Positions 41,832 through 50,654 of a stretch of 64,000 nt of DNA are shown here, in pieces. The notes beneath the pieces were generated by a model. The model had not been told where the DNA came from and searched no databases. It saw nothing but the letters and a program-made list of their open reading frames with translations. The DNA is from Gallaecimonas sp045291545. Lineage in GTDB: Bacteria > Pseudomonadota > Gammaproteobacteria > Enterobacterales > Gallaecimonadaceae. Position 1 is the stretch's first letter. Every line of letters begins with the position of its first letter. The stretch covers positions 2,046,001-2,110,000 of the forward strand of contig NZ_CP149514.1 of NCBI RefSeq assembly GCF_045291545.1. The letters are read 5' to 3'. The position numbers and the translations under genes were made by a program.

Positions 41832-43676
41832 TTAAATAGACAGCTTTTCAACACGGCGGCCGCCGTAGATGAGGTTGACCACAGCACGGGTACCGACAAT
41901 GGCTGTGAACATGGAGGTCAAGATGCCGATCGCCAGGGTAACGGCAAAGCCTTTCACCGGGCCAGAACCAATACCGAACAGGATCAACGCCGTGATCATG
42001 GTGGTGATGTTGGCATCGGCAATGGTCGAAACCGCGTTGTTATAGCCCTGATGGATGGCTTTTTGAATACTGGTGCCAGCACGAATTTCTTCACGTATCC
42101 GCTCAAATATCAGTACGTTGGCATCCACCGACATCCCCACCGTAAGGACGATACCGGCAATACCCGGCAAGGTCAGGGTGGCGCCGGGTATCAGCGACAT
42201 GATGCCGACAATCAACACCACGTTCATCACCAGCGCCAAGTCGGCGATCAGACCGAATATACGGTAGTAGATGGCCATGAAGATGACGATGGCAACAAAG
42301 CCGTAAATCATCGCGCTAAAGCCGTCCTGAATATTCTGTGCACCCAGCGACGGTCCGACAGTCCGTTCCTCGACAATCTGGATCGGCGCCAGCAAGGCAC
42401 CGGCACGGAGCAACAACGCCAGATTGTGGGCTTCTTGCGGTGTATTGATGCCGGTAATGCGGAAACTACGACCAAGGCGGGCCTGAATGGTGGCGACCTG
42501 AATAACGTCTTCCACTTTCTTCAGTTGCGGCTTGCCGTCCGGGCCTTTTTTACCGGTCGGCTTGTACTCGATGTAGACCGTGGCCATCGGCTTACCAATA
42601 TTGTCTTTGGTAGCCCGGCTCATTTTGTCGCCGCCGATGGAGTCCAGCTTGATGGATACCTGCGGGCGCTGGTATTCATCAAAGCCGCTCTGGGCATCCT
42701 GAATGTGGTCACCCGAGAGCATAACCCGCTTCTGTGCCAGTACCGGACGGCCGTCACGGCTCTTGTACAACACCGAACCCGGTGGTACATGGCCGGCCAG
42801 GGCTTCACCTATATCATGCTGGGTATCCACCAGGTGAAATTCCAGTGACGCCGTAGCTCCGAGAATTTCCTTGGCGCGAGCCGTATCCTGAACACCCGGC
42901 AGCTCCACGACAATGCGGTCGTTACCCTGGCGTTGTACCAGCGGTTCAGCCACCCCCAGTTCATTGACTCGGTTACGGATAATGGTGATGTTCTGTGACA
43001 GCGCGTATTCGCTAATTTCCTTGATACGGGCTGGGGTCAGCGTCAACGTCAGGCTGTTACCATCACGCTCAATGCGATAGTCACGGCTCACGCTACGCAG
43101 ATAGGTATCGGCCTTTTCAGCGGTGTCATCGTTGATAAGCGTCACCTTGACTTTGCCCTGACCGACCTGGCGCAGGCTGCTGTAACGCAGATTTTTATCG
43201 CGCAGGTTGGAACGCAAGTCAGATTGCAACTGTTCGTCGGCTTTTTTCATGACCTCGGCCATGTCCACTTCCATCAGGAAGTGCACACCACCGCGCAAGT
43301 CCAGACCCAGCTTCATTGGCGAAGCATTGATATCTCGCAGCCAGCCAGGGGTGGAGGGCGCCAGGTTCAGTGCCACTGAGTAGTGCTCACCCAGGGCGGC
43401 ATCAAGCACTCCTTGCGCTTTCAGTTGGGTATCTGTATCCGTGAAACGGGCCAGTAACTGGCCGTTATCCAGTGCGACCGATTTGGCTTTAATGTCGTGG
43501 GACTTGAGCACGTCACGCACCTTATCAAGGGTTGCGTTATTAACGACGGTCTCGCGCACCCCGGAAACCTGAATCGCCGGGTCCTCACCATAAAGGTTAG
43601 GAGCGGCGTACAGGAACCCGACGATGACCAGCACGATCAGCATCAGGTATTTCCACAGCGGGTATTTGTTTAACAC
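41832..43676 (-). CDS. secD: Protein translocase subunit SecD
   Basis: 614 residues. N-terminal membrane helix (YPLWKYLMLIVLVIVGFLYA), large periplasmic domain with LGLDLRGGVHFLMEVD, and a C-terminal six-helix RND bundle (SVDANVLIFERIREEIR, TIADANITTMITALILFGIG). Proton-driven completion of protein export with SecF and YajC. Start codon GTG, with AAGGAAGG upstream. Confidence 0.97.
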   Translation of the reverse strand: MLNKYPLWKYLMLIVLVIVGFLYAAPNLYGEDPAIQVSGVRETVVNNATLDKVRDVLKSHDIKAKSVALDNGQLLARFTDTDTQLKAQGVLDAALGEHYSVALNLAPSTPGWLRDINASPMKLGLDLRGGVHFLMEVDMAEVMKKADEQLQSDLRSNLRDKNLRYSSLRQVGQGKVKVTLINDDTAEKADTYLRSVSRDYRIERDGNSLTLTLTPARIKEISEYALSQNITIIRNRVNELGVAEPLVQRQGNDRIVVELPGVQDTARAKEILGATASLEFHLVDTQHDIGEALAGHVPPGSVLYKSRDGRPVLAQKRVMLSGDHIQDAQSGFDEYQRPQVSIKLDSIGGDKMSRATKDNIGKPMATVYIEYKPTGKKGPDGKPQLKKVEDVIQVATIQARLGRSFRITGINTPQEAHNLALLLRAGALLAPIQIVEERTVGPSLGAQNIQDGFSAMIYGFVAIVIFMAIYYRIFGLIADLALVMNVVLIVGIMSLIPGATLTLPGIAGIVLTVGMSVDANVLIFERIREEIRAGTSIQKAIHQGYNNAVSTIADANITTMITALILFGIGSGPVKGFAVTLAIGILTSMFTAIVGTRAVVNLIYGGRRVEKLSI

Positions 43677-43709
43677 ACCAGCCTTCCTTCTTATTTAGTG
43701 GTTGTGTTG

Positions 43710-44048
43710 TTACAGGGACTTCATGGTTCCCTTGGGCAGTACCGCCTGCACAGCAGACTTCTGCACTGTGACTTCGGTGCTGTCGTTAATGGCCAGAACT
43801 ATAAAGTCCTTATCGTCCTCAACCTTGCTCACCCGGCCAATCAGGCCACCGTTGGTCAGCACTTCATCCCCTTTTTTCAATTGACCGAGCAGAGCTTTGT
43901 GTTCTTTGACACGCTTGGCTTGTGGCCGGTAAATAATGAAATAAAAGAAAACCGCCATCAGGACCAGCACAAAGATCCCGCTTAGTCCCGGACCTTGCTG
44001 GCCCGGCGCACCTGTTGCCGCGTGGGCAGAATTAATAAAGAAAGACAT
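43710..44048 (-). CDS. yajC: Preprotein translocase accessory subunit YajC
   Basis: 112 residues with one membrane helix (LSGIFVLVLMAVFFYFIIYRP), then the conserved RPQAKRVKEHKALLGQLKKG and GDEVLTNGGLIGRV cytoplasmic part. Associates with SecDF. Lies between tgt and secD as usual. Confidence 0.96.
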   Translation of the reverse strand: MSFFINSAHAATGAPGQQGPGLSGIFVLVLMAVFFYFIIYRPQAKRVKEHKALLGQLKKGDEVLTNGGLIGRVSKVEDDKDFIVLAINDSTEVTVQKSAVQAVLPKGTMKSL

Positions 44049-44065
44049 ACACTCTCCTGATGGTT

Positions 44066-45184
44066 TTACAGTGAAGGTACTTCCATACCTTTACGGGAAT
44101 AAAAATCTTGTACAAAGTCGTCTAATCTACCTTGCTCAATAGCCCCCCGCAAACCTTCCATCACCCGCTGGTAATAGCGCAGGTTGTGAATGGTATTAAG
44201 GCGGGCGCCAAGGATTTCGTTACAACGGTCCAGGTGATGCAGATAAGCCCGGGAATAATGCTTGCAGGTATAGCAATCACAATCTGCATCCAGCGGGCCG
44301 GTATCATCACGGTGTTTGGCATTACGGATCTTAATCACTCCGTCGGTCACAAACAGGTGGCCGTTACGGGCATTGCGGGTAGGCATGACACAGTCAAACA
44401 TATCAATGCCGCGGCGCACCCCTTCCACCAGATCTTCGGGCTTACCCACCCCCATCAGATAACGGGGCTTATCTGCGGGCAGTTGCGGGTTAACATGGCT
44501 TAGAATGCGATGCATGTCTTCTTTCGGCTCACCCACCGCCAGGCCGCCTACCGCGTAACCGTCAAAGCCGATGTCTGTTAGGCCCTTGATGGAAACATCA
44601 CGCAGGTCTTCATAAACAGAGCCCTGGATAATGCCAAACAAGGCATTGGGATTTTCCAGCTCATCAAAGCGCTGACGTGACCGCGCCGCCCAGCGCAAGC
44701 TCATTTCCATGGACGCTTGCGCCTCATCATGGCTGGCCGGATAGGGCGTGCACTCATCAAAAATCATTACGATATCGGAGCCCAGATCAGTCTGGATCTC
44801 CATGGACTTTTCCGGATCGAGGAAAATTTTGTCGCCATTGATGGGGTTACGAAAATGCACGCCCGCTTCGGTGATCTTGCGAATATCACCGAGGCTAAAT
44901 ACCTGAAAGCCACCGGAGTCGGTCAGAATAGGCCCCTGCCAGTGCATGAAATCATGCAGGTCGCCATGTTTGCGCATGACATCCTGGCCTGGCCGCAACC
45001 AAAGGTGAAAGGTGTTACCCAAGAGAATTTGCGCCCCGGTATCGGCAACTTCTTCCGGGGTCATCCCTTTGACCGTGCCATAGGTGCCAACCGGCATAAA
45101 AGCCGGCGTTTCCACCGTACCCCGGGCAAACTGTAAACGGCCGCGACGGGCCTGGCCGTCAGTAGTAATCAGTTGGTATTTCAT
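44066..45184 (-). CDS. tgt: tRNA-guanine transglycosylase
   Basis: Exchanges G34 of GUN-anticodon tRNAs for preQ1 in queuosine synthesis. 372 residues from the ATG at 45184, which has AGGAG 5 bases upstream; a TTG one codon earlier is less likely. Catalytic Asp regions are ILTDSGGFQVFSLG and FDCVMPTRNARNGHLF. The zinc site is CDCYTCKHYSRAYLHHL. Confidence 0.98.
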   Translation of the reverse strand: MKYQLITTDGQARRGRLQFARGTVETPAFMPVGTYGTVKGMTPEEVADTGAQILLGNTFHLWLRPGQDVMRKHGDLHDFMHWQGPILTDSGGFQVFSLGDIRKITEAGVHFRNPINGDKIFLDPEKSMEIQTDLGSDIVMIFDECTPYPASHDEAQASMEMSLRWAARSRQRFDELENPNALFGIIQGSVYEDLRDVSIKGLTDIGFDGYAVGGLAVGEPKEDMHRILSHVNPQLPADKPRYLMGVGKPEDLVEGVRRGIDMFDCVMPTRNARNGHLFVTDGVIKIRNAKHRDDTGPLDADCDCYTCKHYSRAYLHHLDRCNEILGARLNTIHNLRYYQRVMEGLRGAIEQGRLDDFVQDFYSRKGMEVPSL

Positions 45185-45220
45185 CAACGCTCCTGGCTGC
45201 CGGAAAAACAGTCCGACGCC

Positions 45221-46276
45221 TTATGCTGCCGGCCCGTCGGGGTCGGGGTTTTGAGTAATAAACATGGCATCACCGTAGGAAAAGAAACGGTATTGCTGGT
45301 TCACCGCTTCGCGGTAGGCGGCCATGGTATTGCGATAGCCAGCAAAAGCACTGACCAGCATGATCAAGGTACTTTCCGGCAAATGAAAATTGGTGATCAG
45401 CGCATCAACGACCGCAAATCGATAGCCCGGGTAGATAAAGATATCGGTATCACCCGAAAACGGCTGCAAACTGCCTTGTCCGGCTTTTGCCGCAGACTCC
45501 AGACTGCGTACTGACGTGGTGCCGACCGCAATCACCCGGCCACCACGGGCCTTACAGGCTTGTACCGCAGCAACCACCTCTTCAGGCACTTCGGCATACT
45601 CGCTGTGCATCTGGTGTTCAGTGATATTGTCAGCCCGAACCGGCTGAAAGGTACCAGCGCCGACATGCAGGGTCACAAAAGCCATTTCCACGCCTTTTTC
45701 AGCCAGGGCTGCCAGCAGCGGTTGATCAAAATGCAAACCTGCCGTAGGCGCCGCTACCGCCCCCGGCTTCTGGTTATAAACTGTCTGGTAACGTTCTCTA
45801 TCTTCAGCGTCATCAGGACGGTCGATATACGGCGGCAGTGGCATATGGCCAATGCGCTCAAGGAGATTGATCACCGTCTCATCAATGGCAAAGACCAGCT
45901 CAAACAGCGCATCGTGGCGGGCCACCATAGTGGCCTGAACGCCTTCATCAAAAAGTAGCTCAGCACCGGCCTTGGGTGCTTTGGAGGCACGCACATGGGC
46001 CAATACCCGCCGGTCATCCAGCACCCGTTCAACCAACACTTCCACCTTGCCACCGCTGGCCTTTTGGCCAAACAACCGAGCCGGGATCACCCGGGTATTA
46101 TTGAATACCAGCAAGTCGCCGGCGGCAACTTGCGTCAGCAGGTCGGTGAACTGGCCATGGTTCAGCGCCCCGGTGGCGCCGTCCAGCATCAGTAGGCGGC
46201 TGGCACTGCGCTCCGGCATGGGGTGGCGGGCAATCAACTGCTCAGGCAGTTCAAAATGAAAATCGCTGCGTTGCAT
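45221..46276 (-). CDS. queA: S-adenosylmethionine:tRNA ribosyltransferase-isomerase QueA
   Basis: Converts preQ1-tRNA to epoxyqueuosine-tRNA using the ribosyl part of SAM. 351 residues. Family landmarks are LPEQLIARHP, LLVFNNTRVIPARLFG, GAVAAPTAGLHFD and TLHVGAGTFQPVRAD, plus FHLPESTLIMLVSAFAG near the end. Upstream of tgt, the standard queA-tgt-yajC-secD-secF order. Confidence 0.98.
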   Translation of the reverse strand: MQRSDFHFELPEQLIARHPMPERSASRLLMLDGATGALNHGQFTDLLTQVAAGDLLVFNNTRVIPARLFGQKASGGKVEVLVERVLDDRRVLAHVRASKAPKAGAELLFDEGVQATMVARHDALFELVFAIDETVINLLERIGHMPLPPYIDRPDDAEDRERYQTVYNQKPGAVAAPTAGLHFDQPLLAALAEKGVEMAFVTLHVGAGTFQPVRADNITEHQMHSEYAEVPEEVVAAVQACKARGGRVIAVGTTSVRSLESAAKAGQGSLQPFSGDTDIFIYPGYRFAVVDALITNFHLPESTLIMLVSAFAGYRNTMAAYREAVNQQYRFFSYGDAMFITQNPDPDGPAA

Positions 46277-46439
46277 GGGCTTCTACATGGGTCGGCGAGA
46301 AGGGCCGACAGTTTACCGGTTGACCAGAGTGCAGGCCAGCATTGCCGGCTGCGTAAGTCTGTTATCTGGGGCTGGGGGCAGGAAAAAACAAGAGGGAATG
46401 TAACGAAAACGATTTGTTGTTTTTTTACAACAAAAAGAC

Positions 46440-46469
46440 TTGTTAATGGCAAAAAATACCGGCTAGACT
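46440..46469 (+). promoter_or_regulatory. Candidate promoter of a plus-strand small RNA
   Basis: TTGTTA (46440-46445), 18 bases, TAGACT (46464-46469). It points away from queA and toward the 3' end of the histidine kinase gene, with no plus-strand coding sequence downstream. Confidence 0.45.
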
Positions 46470-46475
46470 GCTCTC

Positions 46476-46584
46476 AGGTTGTAATTTGGCAAGACAAGCT
46501 GCCTTGCCAAGGCCTGACAAACAACATCCTGTTGTGTCACTTTCCTGTGTTATTTTTCGCCCGGCCTTGTGCCGGGCATTTTTA
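46476..46584 (+). ncRNA. Candidate small RNA ending in the histidine kinase 3' end
   Basis: Downstream of the candidate promoter there is an 8-bp stem TTGGCAAG / CTTGCCAA (46486-46510), an unpaired middle, and a rho-independent terminator on the plus strand (GCCCGGC-CTTGT-GCCGGGC at 46559-46577, then ATTTTTA). On the minus strand the same hairpin is followed by GAAAAAT rather than T, and it lies inside the kinase reading frame, so it is not a good terminator for the kinase. Together this predicts a transcript of about 110 bases. Inference only. Confidence 0.42.
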
Positions 46585-47938
46585 TGCAAACTCTGAGGCC
46601 ACCCAAATCACTGTCATGCAGCTGTAGCTCCAGACCATGACGCCGAGCAATTTCCACAACAATCGCCAATCCCAGGCCGGCGCCTTCGGTGTCATGACTG
46701 GCGCGGTGAAAGCGCTGCAAACAGGCATCACGTTCCTGAGCCGGGATCCCCGGGCCACTGTCATCCACGCACAGTAAGCCAGGCCGCAGGTTCAGCTGTA
46801 CTTTGCTGCCTTCGGGGCTATAGCGCAGGGCGTTATCCAACAGGTTGCGGACCATCACCGCCAGCAGCGCCGGGTCGCCGGACAGCTGCCAGTCACCGTC
46901 ATCACAAACCGCCAACTGTTGCTGCCGTGCTGCTGCCAGCGGGTATATTTCCGCCACCATGGCCCGGGCCTGCTCCAGCAAAGAAACCGGCTTAGGTTCC
47001 GGCAGCTGTTTATTGCCCTCCAATCGCGCCAGGGTCAGTAACTGTCCGACCAGATGGGTCAAGCGCTGCATCGCCGAACGAGCCGCCGCCAGCGAGTGGC
47101 TCCGGCCCTGCTCGGAATCAGCACTGATGGCATTATCCAGATGCAGTTGCGCCGCCGCCAGCGGTGTGCGCAGCTCGTGGGCAGCCGAATCCGTAAAACG
47201 CCGCTCACGGGTGAGCGTGTCATGCAGCTCGGCCAACAGTGCATTGAGGGCGGCAACTAGCGGTTTGACCTCTGACGGCGTCTGTTCCAGTTTCAGGGGG
47301 GCTAACTGCACCGGGCTGCGCCGTGCTACCTGGGCAGAGAGCATCCGCAGCGGTTTCAAACCCCGGCTAAGCAGCCAGCCCAGCAAGGCCAGGATCGATA
47401 CCATCATCAAGCCAGACTGAAACAAAGCCGGCTCCAGCACCGCTTCTTGAGTAATTTCTTCGCGCATGTCGGCCTGCTGGCCGGTTTGCAGCCAGAAGTC
47501 ATCCGCATCGTCATAGAGCGTAAAGAGCCGCCAGCGCCCCTTGTCTGCGCTGTCTGCCCAGTGGTAACCCGGGCCTTTCAGTGGGATGGGTAAATTAATA
47601 TTGGAAAACAGCAAGTTACCGTTACTGTCATAGACCTGAAAGAGCAGCTTTTTTTCATACGGGTGGCCAAGCATAGACCGATCATGTTCAGACTCGCCGG
47701 GTACCAGCGGTTGCTCGGCAATGGTCGCCAACGCCCTGCGGATAGACTCCAGACGCTGGCGATCAAGCGGCCGTTCCAGCATCCCCATGATAAGCCTGGC
47801 CGATTGCGCCAGTTCGGCGTCATAAAGCTCTTCTGCCTCATAAGCCGAACGTGAGTAGCCAAACAAGGTCACAACCGCCTGCACCACCAGAAACAGTGCC
47901 AGAAACCGCAATGCCACATAACGGCGAACCGAATGCAT
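46550..47938 (-). CDS. Sensor histidine kinase, QseC/PmrB type
   Basis: 462 residues. Two membrane helices (about 9-28 and 173-193) enclose a periplasmic sensor domain of about 145 residues, followed by HAMP, the phospho-acceptor His in DSAAHELRTPLAA, the N box RNLLDNALRYSP, and G boxes CVDDSGPGIP and GAGLGLAIV. Membrane sensor for an unknown signal. Last gene of a seven-gene operon, one base after its response regulator. Its 3' end contains a plus-strand terminator hairpin. Confidence 0.92.
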   Translation of the reverse strand: MHSVRRYVALRFLALFLVVQAVVTLFGYSRSAYEAEELYDAELAQSARLIMGMLERPLDRQRLESIRRALATIAEQPLVPGESEHDRSMLGHPYEKKLLFQVYDSNGNLLFSNINLPIPLKGPGYHWADSADKGRWRLFTLYDDADDFWLQTGQQADMREEITQEAVLEPALFQSGLMMVSILALLGWLLSRGLKPLRMLSAQVARRSPVQLAPLKLEQTPSEVKPLVAALNALLAELHDTLTRERRFTDSAAHELRTPLAAAQLHLDNAISADSEQGRSHSLAAARSAMQRLTHLVGQLLTLARLEGNKQLPEPKPVSLLEQARAMVAEIYPLAAARQQQLAVCDDGDWQLSGDPALLAVMVRNLLDNALRYSPEGSKVQLNLRPGLLCVDDSGPGIPAQERDACLQRFHRASHDTEGAGLGLAIVVEIARRHGLELQLHDSDLGGLRVCIKMPGTRPGEK

Positions 47939-47939
47939 A

Positions 47940-48599
47940 TCAGTTTCTCGGCATCACGTAACCGACACCGCGGATGGTCTTGATAAAGTCGGCGCCGATT
48001 TTTTTGCGCAGGTGGTGCACATGCACTTCCAAGGCATTGGACTCCAGCTCTTCGCCCCAGCTGTACAAACGCTCGGACAACTGCTCGCGGGTCAATACCC
48101 GCTCGGGCTGGCGCATCAGTTCATGCAACAAGGCAAATTCGCGCCGAGACAGCGCCACCGGCTCCCCAGCAATGGACACCTTGTGGTGCGCCGGATCCAA
48201 CAGCAAGCTGCCATTGGCCAGCACCGGCTCCACTTGGTTGTCAGGGCGCCGTGCCAGTGCCCGTAGCCGGGCCATCAGTTCAGCGCTGGCAAAGGGTTTG
48301 ACCAGATAGTCATCAGCACCGCTATCAAGGCCGGCAATACGATCATCAATGGCATCTTTGGCCGTCAGCATGATCAGTGGCAGCTTCATGCCTTTGCCCC
48401 GCCATTCGCGTACCAAGCTAATGCCTTCGCCATCAGGCAGTTGCCAGTCCAGCACAACCATATCTGGCCGGCTGGTTTTCATCGCCAGGCGGGCGTCATT
48501 GATTGTTTGCATCCAATCAACGGCATAACCTTCGCGGCTCAGGGCGGTAACCAGCCCCTCACCCAACAACGGATCATCTTCTACCAGCAACAATCGCAT
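47940..48599 (-). CDS. OmpR/PhoB-family response regulator, QseB/PmrA type
   Basis: 219 residues. Receiver domain with the acidic pair VEDD, the phospho-acceptor Asp in MVVLDWQLPDGEG (residue about 51), the Thr in LTAKD and the Lys in VKPFA. The winged-helix DNA-binding domain contains LSRREFALLHELMRQPERVL and ALEVHVHHLRKKIG. Target genes unknown; autoregulation of the operon is the simplest guess. Confidence 0.94.
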   Translation of the reverse strand: MRLLLVEDDPLLGEGLVTALSREGYAVDWMQTINDARLAMKTSRPDMVVLDWQLPDGEGISLVREWRGKGMKLPLIMLTAKDAIDDRIAGLDSGADDYLVKPFASAELMARLRALARRPDNQVEPVLANGSLLLDPAHHKVSIAGEPVALSRREFALLHELMRQPERVLTREQLSERLYSWGEELESNALEVHVHHLRKKIGADFIKTIRGVGYVMPRN

Positions 48600-48607
48600 A
48601 AGCGTGT

Positions 48608-49237
48608 TTACTTCCTGTGCAGTTTTTTGGCCAGTATCTTGAGCTTGTCATGAATTTCATCACGACGCCCAGCATCTGCCAACTGTCTCCCGGGCCGGGG
48701 GGCGGCCGCCAGGGCTTTTTGAAAATAATGCTCAGCCTCTTTGTATTGGTGCTGATCCAGTAAAAAGTCGGCATAGAAAAAGTTACTGTCAATGCCATCG
48801 GGGTTCAGCTGCAAGGCTTTTTTCAATAATGCTTTGGCTTTGTCATCGTCACCGAAGCTGATCGGCCAGCCCGGAACCTGATAGTACAAAGACCCCAGCG
48901 AGGTATAAGCTGAACCAGCCAGAGCCTTATCGTCAATTTTTAATGCTTGCTGCAAATCATGGCGCGCTTCTTTGACATATTTCAACGCCCCCAGGCCACC
49001 TCTGGCCCCCGCATAGCTGGCACTGATAATACCCGCCCAGATCAGGTAGTCGGCCTGACCGGCATGATTAGACAGGTCGCTATTGATGGCATCATGCAGA
49101 CTTTTAAAGGCTTTCTCCTGCTTTTTCGGCTTTAGCTGGTATTTAATCTGTGCCCAGCGGCTTTGATAGGTACTCAGCGGCGCCGCACAAACGGCACCAC
49201 TGACCAGGGTCAGGATCAGTAACGACAAGGCTCTCAT
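48608..49237 (-). CDS. Exported TPR-repeat protein
   Basis: 209 residues with a signal peptide (MRALSLLILTLVSGAVCAAP), so periplasmic. At least two clear TPR units (SAYTSLGSLYYQ..., DSNFFYADFLLDQHQYKEAEHYFQKALAAAP). No enzymatic motif. Its start overlaps the SDR stop (ATGA), and the response regulator follows after 8 bases. Its position between the biosynthetic genes and the sensor pair suggests a periplasmic adaptor role, which is inference. Confidence 0.8.
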   Translation of the reverse strand: MRALSLLILTLVSGAVCAAPLSTYQSRWAQIKYQLKPKKQEKAFKSLHDAINSDLSNHAGQADYLIWAGIISASYAGARGGLGALKYVKEARHDLQQALKIDDKALAGSAYTSLGSLYYQVPGWPISFGDDDKAKALLKKALQLNPDGIDSNFFYADFLLDQHQYKEAEHYFQKALAAAPRPGRQLADAGRRDEIHDKLKILAKKLHRK

Positions 49238-50001
49238 GATGGCTCCTTAAAATGGGCTTTAATGGTGCCCAATTGTTTACTGATGGCGCCGCCAACCACT
49301 GCCGGCAACACCGCATTGATACGAACAAAAAGACTTTCCGGGAATCCGATCACCCGGTAACGCCGAGGCTTACTGACCAGCTCTGCTACCGCTGCTCCAA
49401 CCCGCTCAGGCGGGTCAACCTGATTTCCCAACGCCTTATTCAAAGCCTTGGCAGCAGGACTATTTAAGGGCGTATCCGTGGCACGTGGCGCCAGATAACT
49501 CACCTCAATGGCTTGATCACTGAGCTCCCGGCCCAGTGCTTCCGAGAACCGTTTCAGGCCTCCTTTGGCCGCACCGTAAGTGACATAGCCAGGGTAACCA
49601 ATCTCACCCAGCACCGAACCAATGTTGATGATCTGCCCACCTGTAGGCAGGCAGCCTACCAGCGCGTGACACAGGCGCATCGGCACCCAGAGATTCAATT
49701 GCAGTTGCCGCTCAATATCGGCCCAAGGGGTGTTCACAAATGCCGCCAACTGATTGCTGCCGGCATTATTGATAAGAACATCCAGCCCGTCCTGACAGGC
49801 CGCCTGCAGCTGAGCCGGGGCCTGCTCAGCGGTCAGATCCAGGGCCAGGATACGATGCTGCCCGGGTAGAGCTGCCGCCAGCTCACCGAGCGCCTCTTCG
49901 TTACGGGCAACCAGCAATAACTGATGCCCCGCAGCTGCCAGCGCCTGCGCAATATGACGGCCAATGCCGCCGGTGGCCCCGGTCAGCAAGATCCGTTTCA
50001 T
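49234..50001 (-). CDS. Short-chain dehydrogenase/reductase
   Basis: 255 residues, classical SDR. Cofactor motif TGATGGIGRHIA (residues about 7-18), NNAG at about 78-81 (LINNAGSNQ), and the catalytic Ser-Tyr-Lys set in IINIGSVLG and YVTYGAAKGG. The Arg in LLLVARNEEAL after beta-2 suggests NADP(H). The C-terminal part is weakly hydrophobic. Likely reduces or oxidises a carbonyl on the product of the neighbouring ligase and oxidase (inference). Coupled to genes on both sides by four-base overlaps. Confidence 0.9.
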   Translation of the reverse strand: MKRILLTGATGGIGRHIAQALAAAGHQLLLVARNEEALGELAAALPGQHRILALDLTAEQAPAQLQAACQDGLDVLINNAGSNQLAAFVNTPWADIERQLQLNLWVPMRLCHALVGCLPTGGQIINIGSVLGEIGYPGYVTYGAAKGGLKRFSEALGRELSDQAIEVSYLAPRATDTPLNSPAAKALNKALGNQVDPPERVGAAVAELVSKPRRYRVIGFPESLFVRINAVLPAVVGGAISKQLGTIKAHFKEPS

Positions 50002-50654
50002 ACAGCCTCCATCGGCAGACTGCGAAACATGTCGCCATACAGGCGATACATGCGCTGCGCCATGTGCATAATGGCGGCCTGATCAGCCGGCTCGGTGATC
50101 CGGTTCATCAGATCTTCGAAAAAGCGAATATGGTCCTGGTCCAGGCTGCCGTGCGAGTAAAGATAACGACAAGCGCTTTTAGGTAACCCCAGCTGCTGGC
50201 GAATCACATCCGCCATCGGTGTTGCCAGATTGACCGAAGTGCCTTCCAACACCCAAACCATGCCGAACAGGCTGACCGGGTTACCACGACAGACGCTGTC
50301 ATAGGCGTAACTGACCATCATTTCGGTGGCAAAATTCGGTTGCGAATGCCGTACGGCCTCGGCGTCGCCACCGGCTGCGGCAATATCATCAAGGATCCAT
50401 TCGTGGTGGCCATATTCTTCTTCGATGTATTCGGTAATGGCCTGGCGTAACCATTCTTTGTCATCACCGAGGCGGCTGCCGCAAGCCATCATCAAGGGCA
50501 CTGTGTGTTTAACGTGGTGGTAGGCGTTGCAAAGAAACGCCAGATAACGCGGTAAAGTCACATCACCAACCTGGCAAGCCTGAATTGCCGGCGCGCTCAG
50601 TAACGCCTGGCGATGAGGTTCAGTGGCGGCCACCAGTTCATTAAAAAATCCCAT
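49998..50654 (-). CDS. Haem-oxygenase-like / TenA-type iron-containing redox enzyme
   Basis: 218 residues, all-helical fold of the TenA / haem-oxygenase-like oxidase group. Candidate metal ligands are the E78-E80/H83-H84 cluster in TEYIEEEYGHHEW, E137 in WVLEGTS, and H168, D172, H175 and E180 in YSHGSLDQDHIRFFEDL. Relatives such as UndA and other di-iron oxidases act on fatty acids, amino acids or similar small molecules. The adjacent acyl ligase makes a fatty-acid-type substrate plausible here (inference). Start overlaps the ligase stop by one base (TAATG). Confidence 0.75.
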   Translation of the reverse strand: MGFFNELVAATEPHRQALLSAPAIQACQVGDVTLPRYLAFLCNAYHHVKHTVPLMMACGSRLGDDKEWLRQAITEYIEEEYGHHEWILDDIAAAGGDAEAVRHSQPNFATEMMVSYAYDSVCRGNPVSLFGMVWVLEGTSVNLATPMADVIRQQLGLPKSACRYLYSHGSLDQDHIRFFEDLMNRITEPADQAAIMHMAQRMYRLYGDMFRSLPMEAV

